This document shows, piece by piece, positions 33,865 to 41,905 of a stretch of 55,946 nt of DNA. The notes under the pieces are model-generated. The model was not told the origin of the DNA. It searched no databases and worked only from the letters and a program-made list of their open reading frames with translations. The DNA is taken from assembly GCF_018614095.1 (NCBI RefSeq), contig NZ_JAGGOY010000048.1, forward strand, positions 1-55,946, written 5' to 3'. Source of the stretch: Streptomyces sp. ISL-87 (GTDB lineage Bacteria > Actinomycetota > Actinomycetes > Streptomycetales > Streptomycetaceae). Each line of letters begins with the position of its first letter. The first letter of the stretch is position 1. The translations under genes were made by a program, and so were the position numbers.

Positions 33865-34267
33865 GCCTGGACCCTATTCCCACGGACAGCTCCGCCCAGA
33901 CCCGTTTCCCGGGCCCGGCCCGCTCCCCCACGGCCCACCGGTCGGCGACGGCCGCCACCAGGAACAGCCCCCGCCCGCCTTCGCCTTCCGCCTCGGGGGT
34001 CGTAGCCTCCGGCCACCCCGCGCCGGCGTCGTGGACCTCGATCCGGAGCCACTCGGGCAGCCGTACGTACTTGGTCTCGATCTCCCGGTCCCGCGGCCCC
34101 GCCGCGTGCCGCACGGCGTTGGTCACCAACTCGGAGACGACGAGCAGTGCGTCTTCCTCCAGCTCCGAAAGGCCCCAGCCAGCCAGGGCTTTCCGTAGCT
34201 CCGCCCGCGCGAGCGGCACGGACCGCGCCTCCCGCCGCCACCGCCGCACCACTTCGACTTCGCTCAC
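33857..34267 (-). CDS. Anti-sigma-factor-type ATP-binding protein (HATPase)
   Basis: 136 residues of the GHKL fold alone, as in SpoIIAB/RsbW. The N box is SELVTNAVRHA, G1 is DAGAGWP and G2 is GRGLFLVAAVADRW. Such stand-alone domains in Streptomyces usually act as serine kinases or anti-sigma factors. GTG 34267 overlaps the preceding membrane-peptide stop as GTGA, and its own end overlaps the next gene, so it is the middle member of a three-gene operon. Confidence 0.9.
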   Translation of the reverse strand: MSEVEVVRRWRREARSVPLARAELRKALAGWGLSELEEDALLVVSELVTNAVRHAAGPRDREIETKYVRLPEWLRIEVHDAGAGWPEATTPEAEGEGGRGLFLVAAVADRWAVGERAGPGKRVWAELSVGIGSRHG

Positions 34268-34410
34268 CGGGCCACCGCCCGCCCGTGGATGACCCGGGGC
34301 CCGACGTCGACCCCGTACGTCGCCAGCACGAGTACCTGACGCCGCCACCAGGTGGGCGGCACCAGACACCGCACCAACAGCACCAAGACCAGACCGATAA
34401 AATGCAGCAT
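34264..34410 (-). CDS. Small one-pass membrane peptide coupled to the ATPase
   Basis: 48 residues starting M-L-H-F-I-G-L-V-L-V-L-L-V, one transmembrane segment and then a basic tail. GAGGAGC stands 6 bp before ATG 34410, and the stop overlaps the ATPase GTG as GTGA. The strong ribosome site and coupling support a real gene. Genes this size ahead of RsbW-like ATPases recur in Streptomyces; function unknown. Confidence 0.7.
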   Translation of the reverse strand: MLHFIGLVLVLLVRCLVPPTWWRRQVLVLATYGVDVGPRVIHGRAVAR

Positions 34411-34536
34411 GTCGACGCTCCTCAGAAAGCGTTGGCCACGCCCCCGGACCGTTCGCGCGGTCGCGGGGGTCTTTGCGTTCACGCAGGACCACGCGTAGCG
34501 ACCGGTCGCGTACGCATGCCTTCAGACTGGAGCGGT

Positions 34537-34554
34537 GGACCGGTGGACCGGTCC
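34537..34554. promoter_or_regulatory. ACCGGT palindrome between GntR and the membrane-peptide operon
   Basis: GGACCGGTGGACCGGTCC is a perfect 8+8 inverted repeat with a GG centre. It shares its core with the site in front of the GntR gene. A shorter GCGACCGGTCGC palindrome lies at 34498-34509. Confidence 0.65.
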
Positions 34555-34556
34555 AG

Positions 34557-35282
34557 TCAACCCTGCTGATTCATGGGGTAGTTGTCGGTGCGCTCCCACA
34601 AACCCTCGGGCGTGATGCCTTCCTCGCAGACCAGAGCCGTTCCGTCCTGGTCGTAGGCGGTGTGCAGGACCACTGCCACCGCGCAAGGGCGTTTCACCTG
34701 AAGGAGTTCGGCCTCCACTCTCGTTGCCAGGCGTACGGATGTGGCGTCCATGCCCCGAACCGACAGGCGTCCCGTCACGCGCCGCACGTAATGCGTGGTG
34801 CCCTCGGCGATCGGGCCGTTCTGATGCAGGCGCGGGCAGAGATCCGAGACCTCCGGCGGAAACCACGCGACCACGTACGAATGAGGCTGGCCCTCCTCCG
34901 TGAGGACCAGCCGGGCCCGGTGGAGGGCCTGCCGACCTGCGGCCAGCCCGAGGGCGTCCGCAACGTGAGAAGGAGGCACCAGCATTTCCGGCGCGCCCAG
35001 CCGACGGTACGGTCCTCCCTGCGCCCGAGTCGCTCCCGAGCCCCGGCCGCCGGCCGGACGCGCCACCGGAACCTCCGTCACGGCGAAGCCGCGTCCCTGA
35101 TGGGGTACCACCAGGCCATCGACACGGAGTACTTCCATGGCCTTGATAGCGGTGGCTCGCGAAACCGCCCATTGTTCACACAGATCACGGCTGGACGGCA
35201 GAAGGTCTCCCGGGCCGAACTCGGCGTCAGAGATACGACGCCGCAGACTCTCCGCGATCTGTTCATACTTCAGAAGTGCCAT
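34557..35282 (-). CDS. GntR/UTRA-family transcriptional regulator
   Basis: 241 residues. The N-terminal winged helix starts with LKYEQIAESLRRRISDAEF, and PSSRDLCEQWAVSRATAIKAM is the helix-turn-helix. The C-terminal UTRA ligand domain fills the rest, with the usual R-x3 and Y-V-V-A-W pattern. It probably controls itself and the operon 34410-33415 through the ACCGGT palindromes on both sides. The effector could be a sugar or an amino-acid derivative, which the sequence does not reveal. Confidence 0.9.
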   Translation of the reverse strand: MALLKYEQIAESLRRRISDAEFGPGDLLPSSRDLCEQWAVSRATAIKAMEVLRVDGLVVPHQGRGFAVTEVPVARPAGGRGSGATRAQGGPYRRLGAPEMLVPPSHVADALGLAAGRQALHRARLVLTEEGQPHSYVVAWFPPEVSDLCPRLHQNGPIAEGTTHYVRRVTGRLSVRGMDATSVRLATRVEAELLQVKRPCAVAVVLHTAYDQDGTALVCEEGITPEGLWERTDNYPMNQQG

Positions 35283-35304
35283 GTGAGTTCCTTGAAGCAA
35301 GAGG

Positions 35305-35324
35305 CTGACCGGTTGACCGGTCAG
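35305..35324. promoter_or_regulatory. ACCGGT palindrome upstream of GntR
   Basis: CTGACCGGTTGACCGGTCAG, a 9+9 inverted repeat around TG, 23 bp before the GntR start and 46 bp before the divergent methyltransferase. Confidence 0.75.
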
Positions 35325-35369
35325 GCTAGGGGGTACCGCCGCCTGCGGCCAGGGCCGAGAATCGGAGCC

Positions 35370-36182
35370 ATGCCGACACATTCCGTAGGCCCAGAGATCA
35401 TCGCCTTCTACAGCGAGACGATCAGCGAATCCGACCGGCTGAGCAGCAGCGCGGACGGGGTGCTGGAGATGGTTCGCACCCAAGAGCTGCTGCGGCGCCA
35501 TCTCCCGGGCGCGCCCGCCCGGGTCATCGACATCGGCTCGGGACCCGGCGCCCATGCACGGTGGCTCGCCAAGGACGGGTACGAGGTCGACCTGGTCGAC
35601 CCGGTGCCGCGCCATGTCGAGGAAGCTGCCGCCGCCGGGTTCCACAGTGCTCTCGGCGATGCCCGCGCTCTGGCGGCCGCCGACGACACCTACGATGTCG
35701 CGCTCGTCCTCGGGCCGCTCTACCACCTGCTCGAACACGGCGACCGCCTCCAGGCCCTGCGCGAAGCGGCACGCGTCGTCCGGCCCGGCGGTCTCGTCGC
35801 GGCCGCCGCGATCGGCCGGTACGCCTCCCTCTTCGAGCACGTCGCCACCACCATGCTCACCGTCGACCGGGTGCGCGCCGCCGTCACCGACATCCTCGTC
35901 AGCGGCCTCCACGAGCCCGGCCGAAAGGGGTTCACCAGCGCCTACTTCCACACAGGCGAGAGCCTGGCGGCCGAGATGCGCGAAGCCGGCCTGAGCGAAC
36001 CTCGGGTGTACGGGGTAGAAGGCCCGGCATGGTCGGCGCTCAAGGCGACCGAGCAGCACACCAGGGACAGCCTGATCGACTCGAAGATGTTCGAGGCGGC
36101 CTTGACGGCGGCGCGCCTTGCCGAGCCGCATCCGGACCTGCTCGCCGCGAGTTCGCACATGCTCGCCGTGGCCACGGTGTAG
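35370..36182 (+). CDS. SAM-dependent methyltransferase
   Basis: 270 residues. Motif I is VIDIGSGPGAHARWLA around residue 52, with acidic VDLVDP and YDVALVLGPLYHLLE following, as in UbiE/Coq5-like enzymes. The C-terminal part has a conserved YGVEGPAWS. GGAG lies close to the ATG. It is divergent from GntR and probably under the same ACCGGT operator. Acceptor unknown. Confidence 0.85.
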   Translation: MPTHSVGPEIIAFYSETISESDRLSSSADGVLEMVRTQELLRRHLPGAPARVIDIGSGPGAHARWLAKDGYEVDLVDPVPRHVEEAAAAGFHSALGDARALAAADDTYDVALVLGPLYHLLEHGDRLQALREAARVVRPGGLVAAAAIGRYASLFEHVATTMLTVDRVRAAVTDILVSGLHEPGRKGFTSAYFHTGESLAAEMREAGLSEPRVYGVEGPAWSALKATEQHTRDSLIDSKMFEAALTAARLAEPHPDLLAASSHMLAVATV

Positions 36183-36202
36183 ACGGGCCCGGACATGACG
36201 GC

Positions 36203-36232
36203 GGCCCCGGCCCCCGGGGAGGGGGCGGGGCC
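36203..36232. terminator. Bidirectional terminator hairpin
   Basis: GGCCCCG...CGGGGCC outer stem with an inner CCCCC/GGGGG stem and a GGGGA loop, between convergent methyltransferase and cyclophilin genes. Confidence 0.65.
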
Positions 36233-36259
36233 GGCCAGCCGTGACGGGCGGGGTGGGGA

Positions 36260-36766
36260 TCAGGCCTTGTCGACGACGCCGGAGGCGGCGATCTCGATCT
36301 TGCCCTTGGTGCCGCCCGACTGGGTGCCCAGGGACTCGATCTTCGTGACCAGGTCCGCGCCCTCGACGACCTCGCCGAAGACGACGTGCTTGCCGTCCAG
36401 CCACGGGGTCGGGACGGTGGTGATGAAGAACTGCGAGCCGTTGGTGTTGCGGCCGGCGTTCGCCATCGACAGCAGGAACGGGCGGTCGTGCTTCAGCTGG
36501 AAGTTCTCGTCGGCGAACTTCTCGCCGTAGATGCTCTTGCCGCCGGTGCCGTTCTGGTTGGTGAAGTCGCCACCCTGGAGCATGAACTGCGGGATGACGC
36601 GGTGGAACGGCGAGCCCGCGTAGCCGAAGCCGTGCTGGCCGGTGGCCAGCTCGCGGAAGTTCTGGGCCGTCTTCGGGACGACCTCGTCGAACAGGTTGAA
36701 GACGATGCGGCCCGCGGCCTCGCCGTTGATGGTGATGTCGAAGTAGACGTTGCTCATGGGGTCCAT
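36260..36766 (-). CDS. Peptidyl-prolyl cis-trans isomerase (cyclophilin)
   Basis: 168 residues of cyclophilin, with all landmarks: FHRVIPQFMLQGGD, SMANAGRNTNGSQFFIT and LDGKHVVFGEV. It catalyses prolyl isomerisation in the cytoplasm; no signal is present. ATG 36766 has GGAG 7 bp upstream; ATG 36757 (M-S-N-V-Y-F-D), three codons in, may be the real start since it matches common cyclophilin N-termini. Confidence 0.95.
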   Translation of the reverse strand: MDPMSNVYFDITINGEAAGRIVFNLFDEVVPKTAQNFRELATGQHGFGYAGSPFHRVIPQFMLQGGDFTNQNGTGGKSIYGEKFADENFQLKHDRPFLLSMANAGRNTNGSQFFITTVPTPWLDGKHVVFGEVVEGADLVTKIESLGTQSGGTKGKIEIAASGVVDKA

Positions 36767-36814
36767 CCTGTCACTCCAGGTGCGGAGCGCGACCCGGCGG
36801 GGCCCCCGGCTCGC

Positions 36815-39286
36815 TCAGCCGGCCGTACGGGTACCCGTCCCCTTGGCCGCGTCCAGGGCGTACACGCAGCGGTCCTTGCTGCACGCGTAGACCACGCCCG
36901 CCTCGGCCACCGGGGCGCCCGTGATCTCCCCTCCCGTGGCCAGCTTCCAGCGGAGCTGGCCGCCCGCCGCGTCCAGGGTGTACAGGCAGTGGTCCGCCGA
37001 GCCGAAGTGCACCCGGCCGTCCGCGACCGCCGGCGGGCCGGTGATCTCGCCGCCCGCCGCGAACCGCCACTTCGGCGTGCCGGTGACCGCGTCGAGCGTG
37101 TACACGGCGCTGCCCGCGCCCAGGTGGACGTTGCCGTTGGCGACGAGGACCGGGTCCGCCGAGGGGCGGGGCTCGGTCGCGATGCGCCAGCGGTCGTTGC
37201 CGGTGGCCGCGTCCAGGGCGTAGACGGTGCCCAGGTAGTCGGCGAGGTAGACCCCGCCGCCGGTGACGGCGGCGCCCGGCGCGAAGGCCGGCGCGGCCAG
37301 GAAGACCGCCGGGGCCTCGAAGTGCCAGCGGACCCGGCCCGAGGCCCGGTCCACGGACAGGACGCGGGTGCCGGCGGCCACGTACACGTTGCCGTCCGGG
37401 GCCGGGGTGACGCGGACCGGTACGTTTCCGCAGGAGCCGGCGTCGCCGACCGGGTACGACCAGGATTCCTGGCCGGAGCGGGCGTCCAGGGCGCGCAGCC
37501 GCGCGTCCTGCCACACGTACACCGTGCCGTCGTGGAGGACGGGGGCCGCCTCCGGGGTCTCGAAGTCGGTCTGCGCGCCGGTCAGCTCCCACAGCTTCTG
37601 GCCGTTGGACGCCTCCCAGCCCTGTACGCCTCCACCGCGCGTGGCCGTGATGACCGTGCCGCGTTCGGCGCGCAGGGCGTACACCCAGGCGTCGGTGGAC
37701 AGCCGCCACCGCTCGGAGCCGTCGGTGGCGTCGAGCGCGTAGAGGGAGGGGCCGTCGGAGGCGTGGATCCGGCCGTCGGCCACGGCCATGGACCAGGCGA
37801 CGTCGCGGGTCTTGAACTGGCGCCTGCCGCTGGCCACGTCCAGGGCGTGCACTTCGAAGGAGGTGACGTACAGCAGATCCCCGGCGACGGTGGGGGTGCC
37901 CCAGACCTCGTTGGACATGCGGAAGCGCCACGGGCGCCAGCGGCCGCTGTCCGGGGACGGGCCGGGGGACGGTACCGCTGCCGCCGACGGGGTTACGGGT
38001 TCCACCGCCGACGCGGCGCCACCCGGCGGGCGGACCCACCCGGACGCGGAGTCCGCCGAGGCGTGCCCGGCCGGGGCCGCCGCCGTCGCGCGCGGCCCGG
38101 GTCCGATGGGCACCGGGGAGCCGCCGAGGCGGACCGGCTCGCCCGAGGGCACGGGAGCCGCCATGGGCGGGTGGTGCGGGCGCGGCGGGGCGGAATGGCC
38201 GGTGCGCGGGTCCACCCAGGGGTCGACCCCGCGCTGACGGCGGTGCGTGGCGGGCCCGGATGCGGGCCCGGAGGCCTGCGCCGAAGCCGGTCCTCCGCCC
38301 GGCCCCGATCCGCCCGGCCCCGATCCCCCCGGCCCGGAAGCCCGCCCCGAGGACCGCCCCGAAGCCGGCGCCGGAACCGCCGCAGGCGTACGCTGCCCCG
38401 CCCGCCGGGCCTCGATCATCGCGACGGCCCGCCCCGGCAGCCATGCCGAGGCGGTACCGCTGTCGTCGCCGCCGTCGAAGAGGTGCGGGGCCAGCTGCGC
38501 CTGGAGGTCGGCCGGGGTCGGCCGCAGGGTGGCGTCCATCTGCATGCAGGAGTCGATGAGCGGCCGCAGCTCGTCCGGCAGCCCCTCCAGGTTCGGACCC
38601 TCGCGGAGCAGCATGAACACCGTCTCCACCGGGTTCGCCCCGTGGTACGGCGGGTGCCCGGTCGCCGCGAAGACCAGGGTCGACCCGAGCGAGAAGACGT
38701 CGCTGGCGCCCTTGACGCTGCGCGAGTCCTTCGCCTGCTCGGGTGACATGTACGCAGGGGTGCCGACGGCGACGTTCGTCATGGTCAGGCGGGTGTTGGA
38801 GACGCCGCTCGCGATGCCGAAGTCGATCACGCGGGGGCCGTCCTCGACCACCAGCACGTTGGACGGCTTCAGGTCGCGGTGGACCAGGCCCGCCCCGTGG
38901 ATGGACTGCAGCGCCTCGGCGATTCCGGCCGCGAGCCACCGTACGGCCTGGGCGGGCATGGGCCCGCACTCGTTGACGATCTCCTCCAGGGAGGGCGCCG
39001 GGACGTACGCGGTCGCCAGCCACGGCACGGCGGCCCGCGGGTCGGCGTCGACCACGGCCGCGGTATAGAAGCCGGACACGGCGCGCGCCGCCTCCACCTC
39101 GCGGGTGAAGCGCACGCGGAACAGCTGGTCCTCGGCGAGCTCGGTGCGCACCGTCTTGATAGCGACTCTGCGTCCGGACGCCGACCGTGCGAGATAGACC
39201 AGCCCCATGCCGCCGGCGCCGAGCCGTCCCAGCACCTCGAAGGGGCCGATCCGTCTCGGGTCGTGCTGCGTCAGCTGCTCCACCAC
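36815..39286 (-). CDS. afsK: AfsK, Ser/Thr kinase with PQQ-type propeller
   Basis: About 823 residues from GTG 39286. The kinase domain (residues ~10-270) shows the Gly loop GRLGAGGMGLVY, the Lys in VAIK, LVHRDLKPSN, IDFGIA and AYMSPEQA. A Pro/Ala/Gly-rich linker of about 160 residues follows. From ~447 onward seven or so PQQ-like propeller blades carry the A-L-D-A-x-x-G and W-x-x pattern. This is the layout of AfsK of S. coelicolor, which autophosphorylates, phosphorylates AfsR and is loosely attached to the membrane. No classic transmembrane helix is seen. The start could be GTG 39283 or 39298. Confidence 0.95.
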   Translation of the reverse strand: MVEQLTQHDPRRIGPFEVLGRLGAGGMGLVYLARSASGRRVAIKTVRTELAEDQLFRVRFTREVEAARAVSGFYTAAVVDADPRAAVPWLATAYVPAPSLEEIVNECGPMPAQAVRWLAAGIAEALQSIHGAGLVHRDLKPSNVLVVEDGPRVIDFGIASGVSNTRLTMTNVAVGTPAYMSPEQAKDSRSVKGASDVFSLGSTLVFAATGHPPYHGANPVETVFMLLREGPNLEGLPDELRPLIDSCMQMDATLRPTPADLQAQLAPHLFDGGDDSGTASAWLPGRAVAMIEARRAGQRTPAAVPAPASGRSSGRASGPGGSGPGGSGPGGGPASAQASGPASGPATHRRQRGVDPWVDPRTGHSAPPRPHHPPMAAPVPSGEPVRLGGSPVPIGPGPRATAAAPAGHASADSASGWVRPPGGAASAVEPVTPSAAAVPSPGPSPDSGRWRPWRFRMSNEVWGTPTVAGDLLYVTSFEVHALDVASGRRQFKTRDVAWSMAVADGRIHASDGPSLYALDATDGSERWRLSTDAWVYALRAERGTVITATRGGGVQGWEASNGQKLWELTGAQTDFETPEAAPVLHDGTVYVWQDARLRALDARSGQESWSYPVGDAGSCGNVPVRVTPAPDGNVYVAAGTRVLSVDRASGRVRWHFEAPAVFLAAPAFAPGAAVTGGGVYLADYLGTVYALDAATGNDRWRIATEPRPSADPVLVANGNVHLGAGSAVYTLDAVTGTPKWRFAAGGEITGPPAVADGRVHFGSADHCLYTLDAAGGQLRWKLATGGEITGAPVAEAGVVYACSKDRCVYALDAAKGTGTRTAG

Positions 39287-39418
39287 TCGCCTCCACACCT
39301 CCCCGTACGGGCCCTCGCCGGGCCCGTTTCCACCGGTACGCGCGCCGGCACGCGGCGGTCGGCCCCGTGCAGCGTCTCACTCCCGGGCGCCGCCCGGGGT
39401 CGCGCAACCCCGATTCTG

Positions 39419-40240
39419 TCAGGCTCGCGCCTGGTCCGGCCCCGGGTCAGGGTGTGCTTTCGTCCGCGACTCCGACAGCAGGGCGAACACCGCCCCCTGA
39501 TTGTCGGCGACGACCGCGATCCGGCCGTACGGAGTGTCGAACGGATCGGCGGTCACCCGGCCGCCCAGCCGCTGCACCGTGGCGACGCTCTGGTCGCAGT
39601 CGGGGACGGCGAAGTACACGAGGAAGTGCGCGGGCATGATCTCCGGGAAGGCGTCGGTGATCAAGGTGCGGCCCAGGACCGCGGTGTCGGAGCCGGGCGC
39701 GCTGCCGGGCGGGGACCAGACCCGGTATTCGATGCCCGCGTCGTCCTGGTCCTCCGGGACGTAGCCGAAGACCTTGGCGTAGAACACGTCGACCGCGTCG
39801 CGGGCCCGGGTGTAGACCTCGGCCCAGCAGTACGTGTACGGCTCCTGCTGCGCGTCGAAGCCGTGGTGGGTGCCGGGCTGCCACAGGCCGAACACGGCCC
39901 CGCCGGGGTCGGCGGCCAGCGCGGCGGTGCCGTACGGGCCCACGGGCTGCGGGTCCATCACCATCTGGCCGCCGGCGGCGCGGATGCGGGCGGCGCACGC
40001 GTAGGCGTCCGAGGTGTACAGGTAGACGCCCCAGACGGTGGGCATCCGGCCGTCGGGTTTGGGGGCGAGGGCGGCGACGTTGCGGCCGCGGCTGTAGGCC
40101 TGGGTGTAATGGCCGTATTCGGCGCCGGCGCTGTCGCCGAAGGTCCACCCGAAGAGCTCACCGTAGAAGCGCTTGCCTGCCTCGACGTCCGGAAGCGAGG
40201 CATCGACCCAGCAGGGTGCGCCTTCCGCGAATGCGGCCAT
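39419..40240 (-). CDS. Two-domain VOC (glyoxalase-fold) protein next to afsK
   Basis: 273 residues with two VOC modules, about 10-125 and 140-260. Each starts with a VDASLPD or WAEVYTRA strand and holds F-Y-G/F-Y-A-K-V-F-G-W/Y and a D-P-G/N-Q-G-A-V-F-x-L-W/L end. It lies directly upstream of afsK on the same strand. In S. coelicolor KbpA, an AfsK-binding inhibitor of about 250 residues, is encoded next to afsK, and this gene has similar size and place. That identity is an inference needing alignment. Otherwise it is an unassigned VOC dioxygenase/binding protein. Confidence 0.85.
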   Translation of the reverse strand: MAAFAEGAPCWVDASLPDVEAGKRFYGELFGWTFGDSAGAEYGHYTQAYSRGRNVAALAPKPDGRMPTVWGVYLYTSDAYACAARIRAAGGQMVMDPQPVGPYGTAALAADPGGAVFGLWQPGTHHGFDAQQEPYTYCWAEVYTRARDAVDVFYAKVFGYVPEDQDDAGIEYRVWSPPGSAPGSDTAVLGRTLITDAFPEIMPAHFLVYFAVPDCDQSVATVQRLGGRVTADPFDTPYGRIAVVADNQGAVFALLSESRTKAHPDPGPDQARA

Positions 40241-40648
40241 ATCGCCCGGTTCCTTCCGTTGTGCCCCTGAAACAGGATGTGCCCGAAAACTTGTCCACAG
40301 CCTGTTGATAAGACTATTCGGGGGATACGCCACGATACGTACTGGATGCGGGCGGCGTGCGGGCAGGGGCGGGGCGAGGGCCGGGCGTGGGCCGGGGGCG
40401 GGGCGGGGGCATGGGCGGGGCGGGGGTGGGGTGCTTTGTTGCCCCTCGGCCTGAATTCGCCTTCGGACCGACCGGGGGCCTGCGCGGTGACCGGCCGGAA
40501 CCAGCCCCGAGACCAACCCCGGGACCAGCCCCCAGACCAGCCCTGAGACCAGCTCCGAGGCCCACCTCCGAGACCCGCCCGGCCGCGGGGTAACCCCATT
40601 TGCAGGCGGCCGAATCGCGCGCCGATCACCCCTCGGTAAGCTGACGGC
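40241..40648. other. Intergenic region with DnaA-box-like site, G-rich block and 12-bp repeats
   Basis: A perfect Streptomyces-type DnaA box TTGTCCACA lies at 40291-40299, in an AT-richer patch probably holding the VOC promoter. From about 40360 to 40432 comes a block of GGGGC runs able to form quadruplexes. From about 40498 to 40580 come six or seven degenerate copies of ACCAGCCCCGAG. No gene is convincing here. Confidence 0.6.
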
Positions 40649-41296
40649 ATGACAGGACAAGTACGTACCGTCGACGGGCGTGTCGCCGGCCGGCGCGGCC
40701 AGGCGACGCGGCAGAAGCTGCTCGACTGCCTCAGCGAGATGCTCAGCTCCTCGCCGTACCGCGACGTCAAGGTGATCGACGTCGCCCGCAAGGCCGGCAC
40801 CTCCCCCGCGACCTTCTACCAGTACTTCCCGGACGTCGAAGGCGCCGTCCTGGAGATCGCCGAGGAAATGGCCACCGAGGGCGCGCAGTTGACGGCGCTC
40901 GTCGAGGGCCGGAACTGGGTCGGCAAGGCGGGCTGGGCGGCCGCCGAGGAACTCGTCGAAGGCTTCATGGAGTTCTGGCGGCGCAACGACGCGATCCTGC
41001 GGGTGGTCGACCTCGGCGCGGCCGAGGGCGACAAGCGCTTCTACAAGATCCGCATGAAGATCCTCAACTCCGTCACCAACTCCCTCACGGAGTCCATGAA
41101 GGAGCTCCAGTCCAAGGGCAAGGTCGACAAGGACCTCAGCCCGGCGGCGATGGCGGGCTCACTGGTCGCGATGCTGGCCGCGGTCGCCTCGCACCAGAAG
41201 GGCTTCCAGACCTGGGGGGTGAAGCAGGCGGAGCTCAAGCCGAACCTCGCCCTGCTCGTCCACCTGGGCATCACCGGCAAGAAGCCGACCAAGTAG
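40649..41296 (+). CDS. TetR-family regulator next to afsK locus
   Basis: 215 residues. The N-terminus has GRRGQATRQKLLDCLSEML, and the DNA-binding part is VKVIDVARKAGTSPATFYQY followed by FPDVEGAV. The C-terminal ligand domain is rich in Ala/Lys/Leu. It is the only TetR in the window without its own obvious divergent target. A half site CTGACGG overlaps its start codon (40641-40647). It is a candidate regulator of the CTGAC sites, by place and family only. Confidence 0.9.
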   Translation: MTGQVRTVDGRVAGRRGQATRQKLLDCLSEMLSSSPYRDVKVIDVARKAGTSPATFYQYFPDVEGAVLEIAEEMATEGAQLTALVEGRNWVGKAGWAAAEELVEGFMEFWRRNDAILRVVDLGAAEGDKRFYKIRMKILNSVTNSLTESMKELQSKGKVDKDLSPAAMAGSLVAMLAAVASHQKGFQTWGVKQAELKPNLALLVHLGITGKKPTK

Positions 41297-41297
41297 C

Positions 41298-41333
41298 GGC
41301 GGACCCCGGGACTTCCTCCAGGGGTCCACCGCC
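41298..41333 (+). terminator. Terminator after TetR
   Basis: GGCGGACCCC pairs with GGGGTCC(A)CCGCC, one bulge, loop of 13 nt, right after the TetR stop. Confidence 0.65.
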
Positions 41334-41357
41334 CCGGCTCGGCGGTGCCCGGCCGCG

Positions 41358-41421
41358 TCCGTACAACCGTTTCCGTACGACCGTTTCCGTACGACCGTCT
41401 CCGTACGACCGTCTCCGTTCG
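41358..41421. repeat. 14-bp tandem repeat TCCGTACGACCGTT
   Basis: Four full copies and one partial copy of TCCGTACRACCGTY between convergent genes. The units are partly self-complementary (CGTACG core). Confidence 0.85.
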
Positions 41422-41431
41422 TCCGCCGCGA

Positions 41432-41905
41432 TCAGCGACGCTCCAGGCGGAACAGCCGGATCTCCCGCTCGATGCGCGCCTGGTACGTCGCGTACGGCGG
41501 CCAGAACTTCAACACCGCCTGCCACGCCGCCGCGCGCTCCTCACCTTCCAGCAGGCGGGCCCGTACCGCGATGTCCTGCCCCTTCCAACTCACGTCCGCG
41601 TCAGGATGCTTGAGCAGGTTCCCGGTCCACGCCGGGTGCCCGGGGCGGCCGAAGTTGGAGCCGATCAGCAGCCAGCTCGCGCCGCCGTCCTCCGGCATGC
41701 AGGCGAGTGGTGTGGTGCGCGGCTCGCCGGACTTGGCGCCCTTGGCGGTGAGGATCACGCCGGGCAGCATCTGGGCGCTGAGCATGACCTTGCCGCGGGT
41801 CAGCTTGTGCACCGCCTTGTCCATGGCGGGGATGAAATGCGGCGCGATCTTGGCGAACAGCATGGTCGAGGAGACCTTCTGCATCAGCTTGACGCCGGGA
41901 GCCAT
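41432..41905 (-). CDS. Deazaflavin-dependent nitroreductase-family protein
   Basis: 157 residues of the Ddn/DUF385 (F420-dependent) family: GVILTAKGAKSGEPRTTPL, then GSNFGRPGHPAWTGNLLKHPDADV, and a C-terminal WPPYATYQARIEREI. Members use F420H2 to reduce quinones or unsaturated substrates. ATG overlaps the acyl-CoA dehydrogenase stop (TGATG), so the two form one operon controlled by CTGAC site C. Confidence 0.9.
   Translation of the reverse strand: MAPGVKLMQKVSSTMLFAKIAPHFIPAMDKAVHKLTRGKVMLSAQMLPGVILTAKGAKSGEPRTTPLACMPEDGGASWLLIGSNFGRPGHPAWTGNLLKHPDADVSWKGQDIAVRARLLEGEERAAAWQAVLKFWPPYATYQARIEREIRLFRLERR

Noticed and set aside
36386..38746. 786-codon plus-strand frame opposite cyclophilin and afsK
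   Set aside because: Runs across two well-supported genes on the other strand; shadow frame.
40291..40299. DnaA box as part of a replication origin
   Set aside because: A single box with no cluster and no dnaA/dnaN genes nearby.
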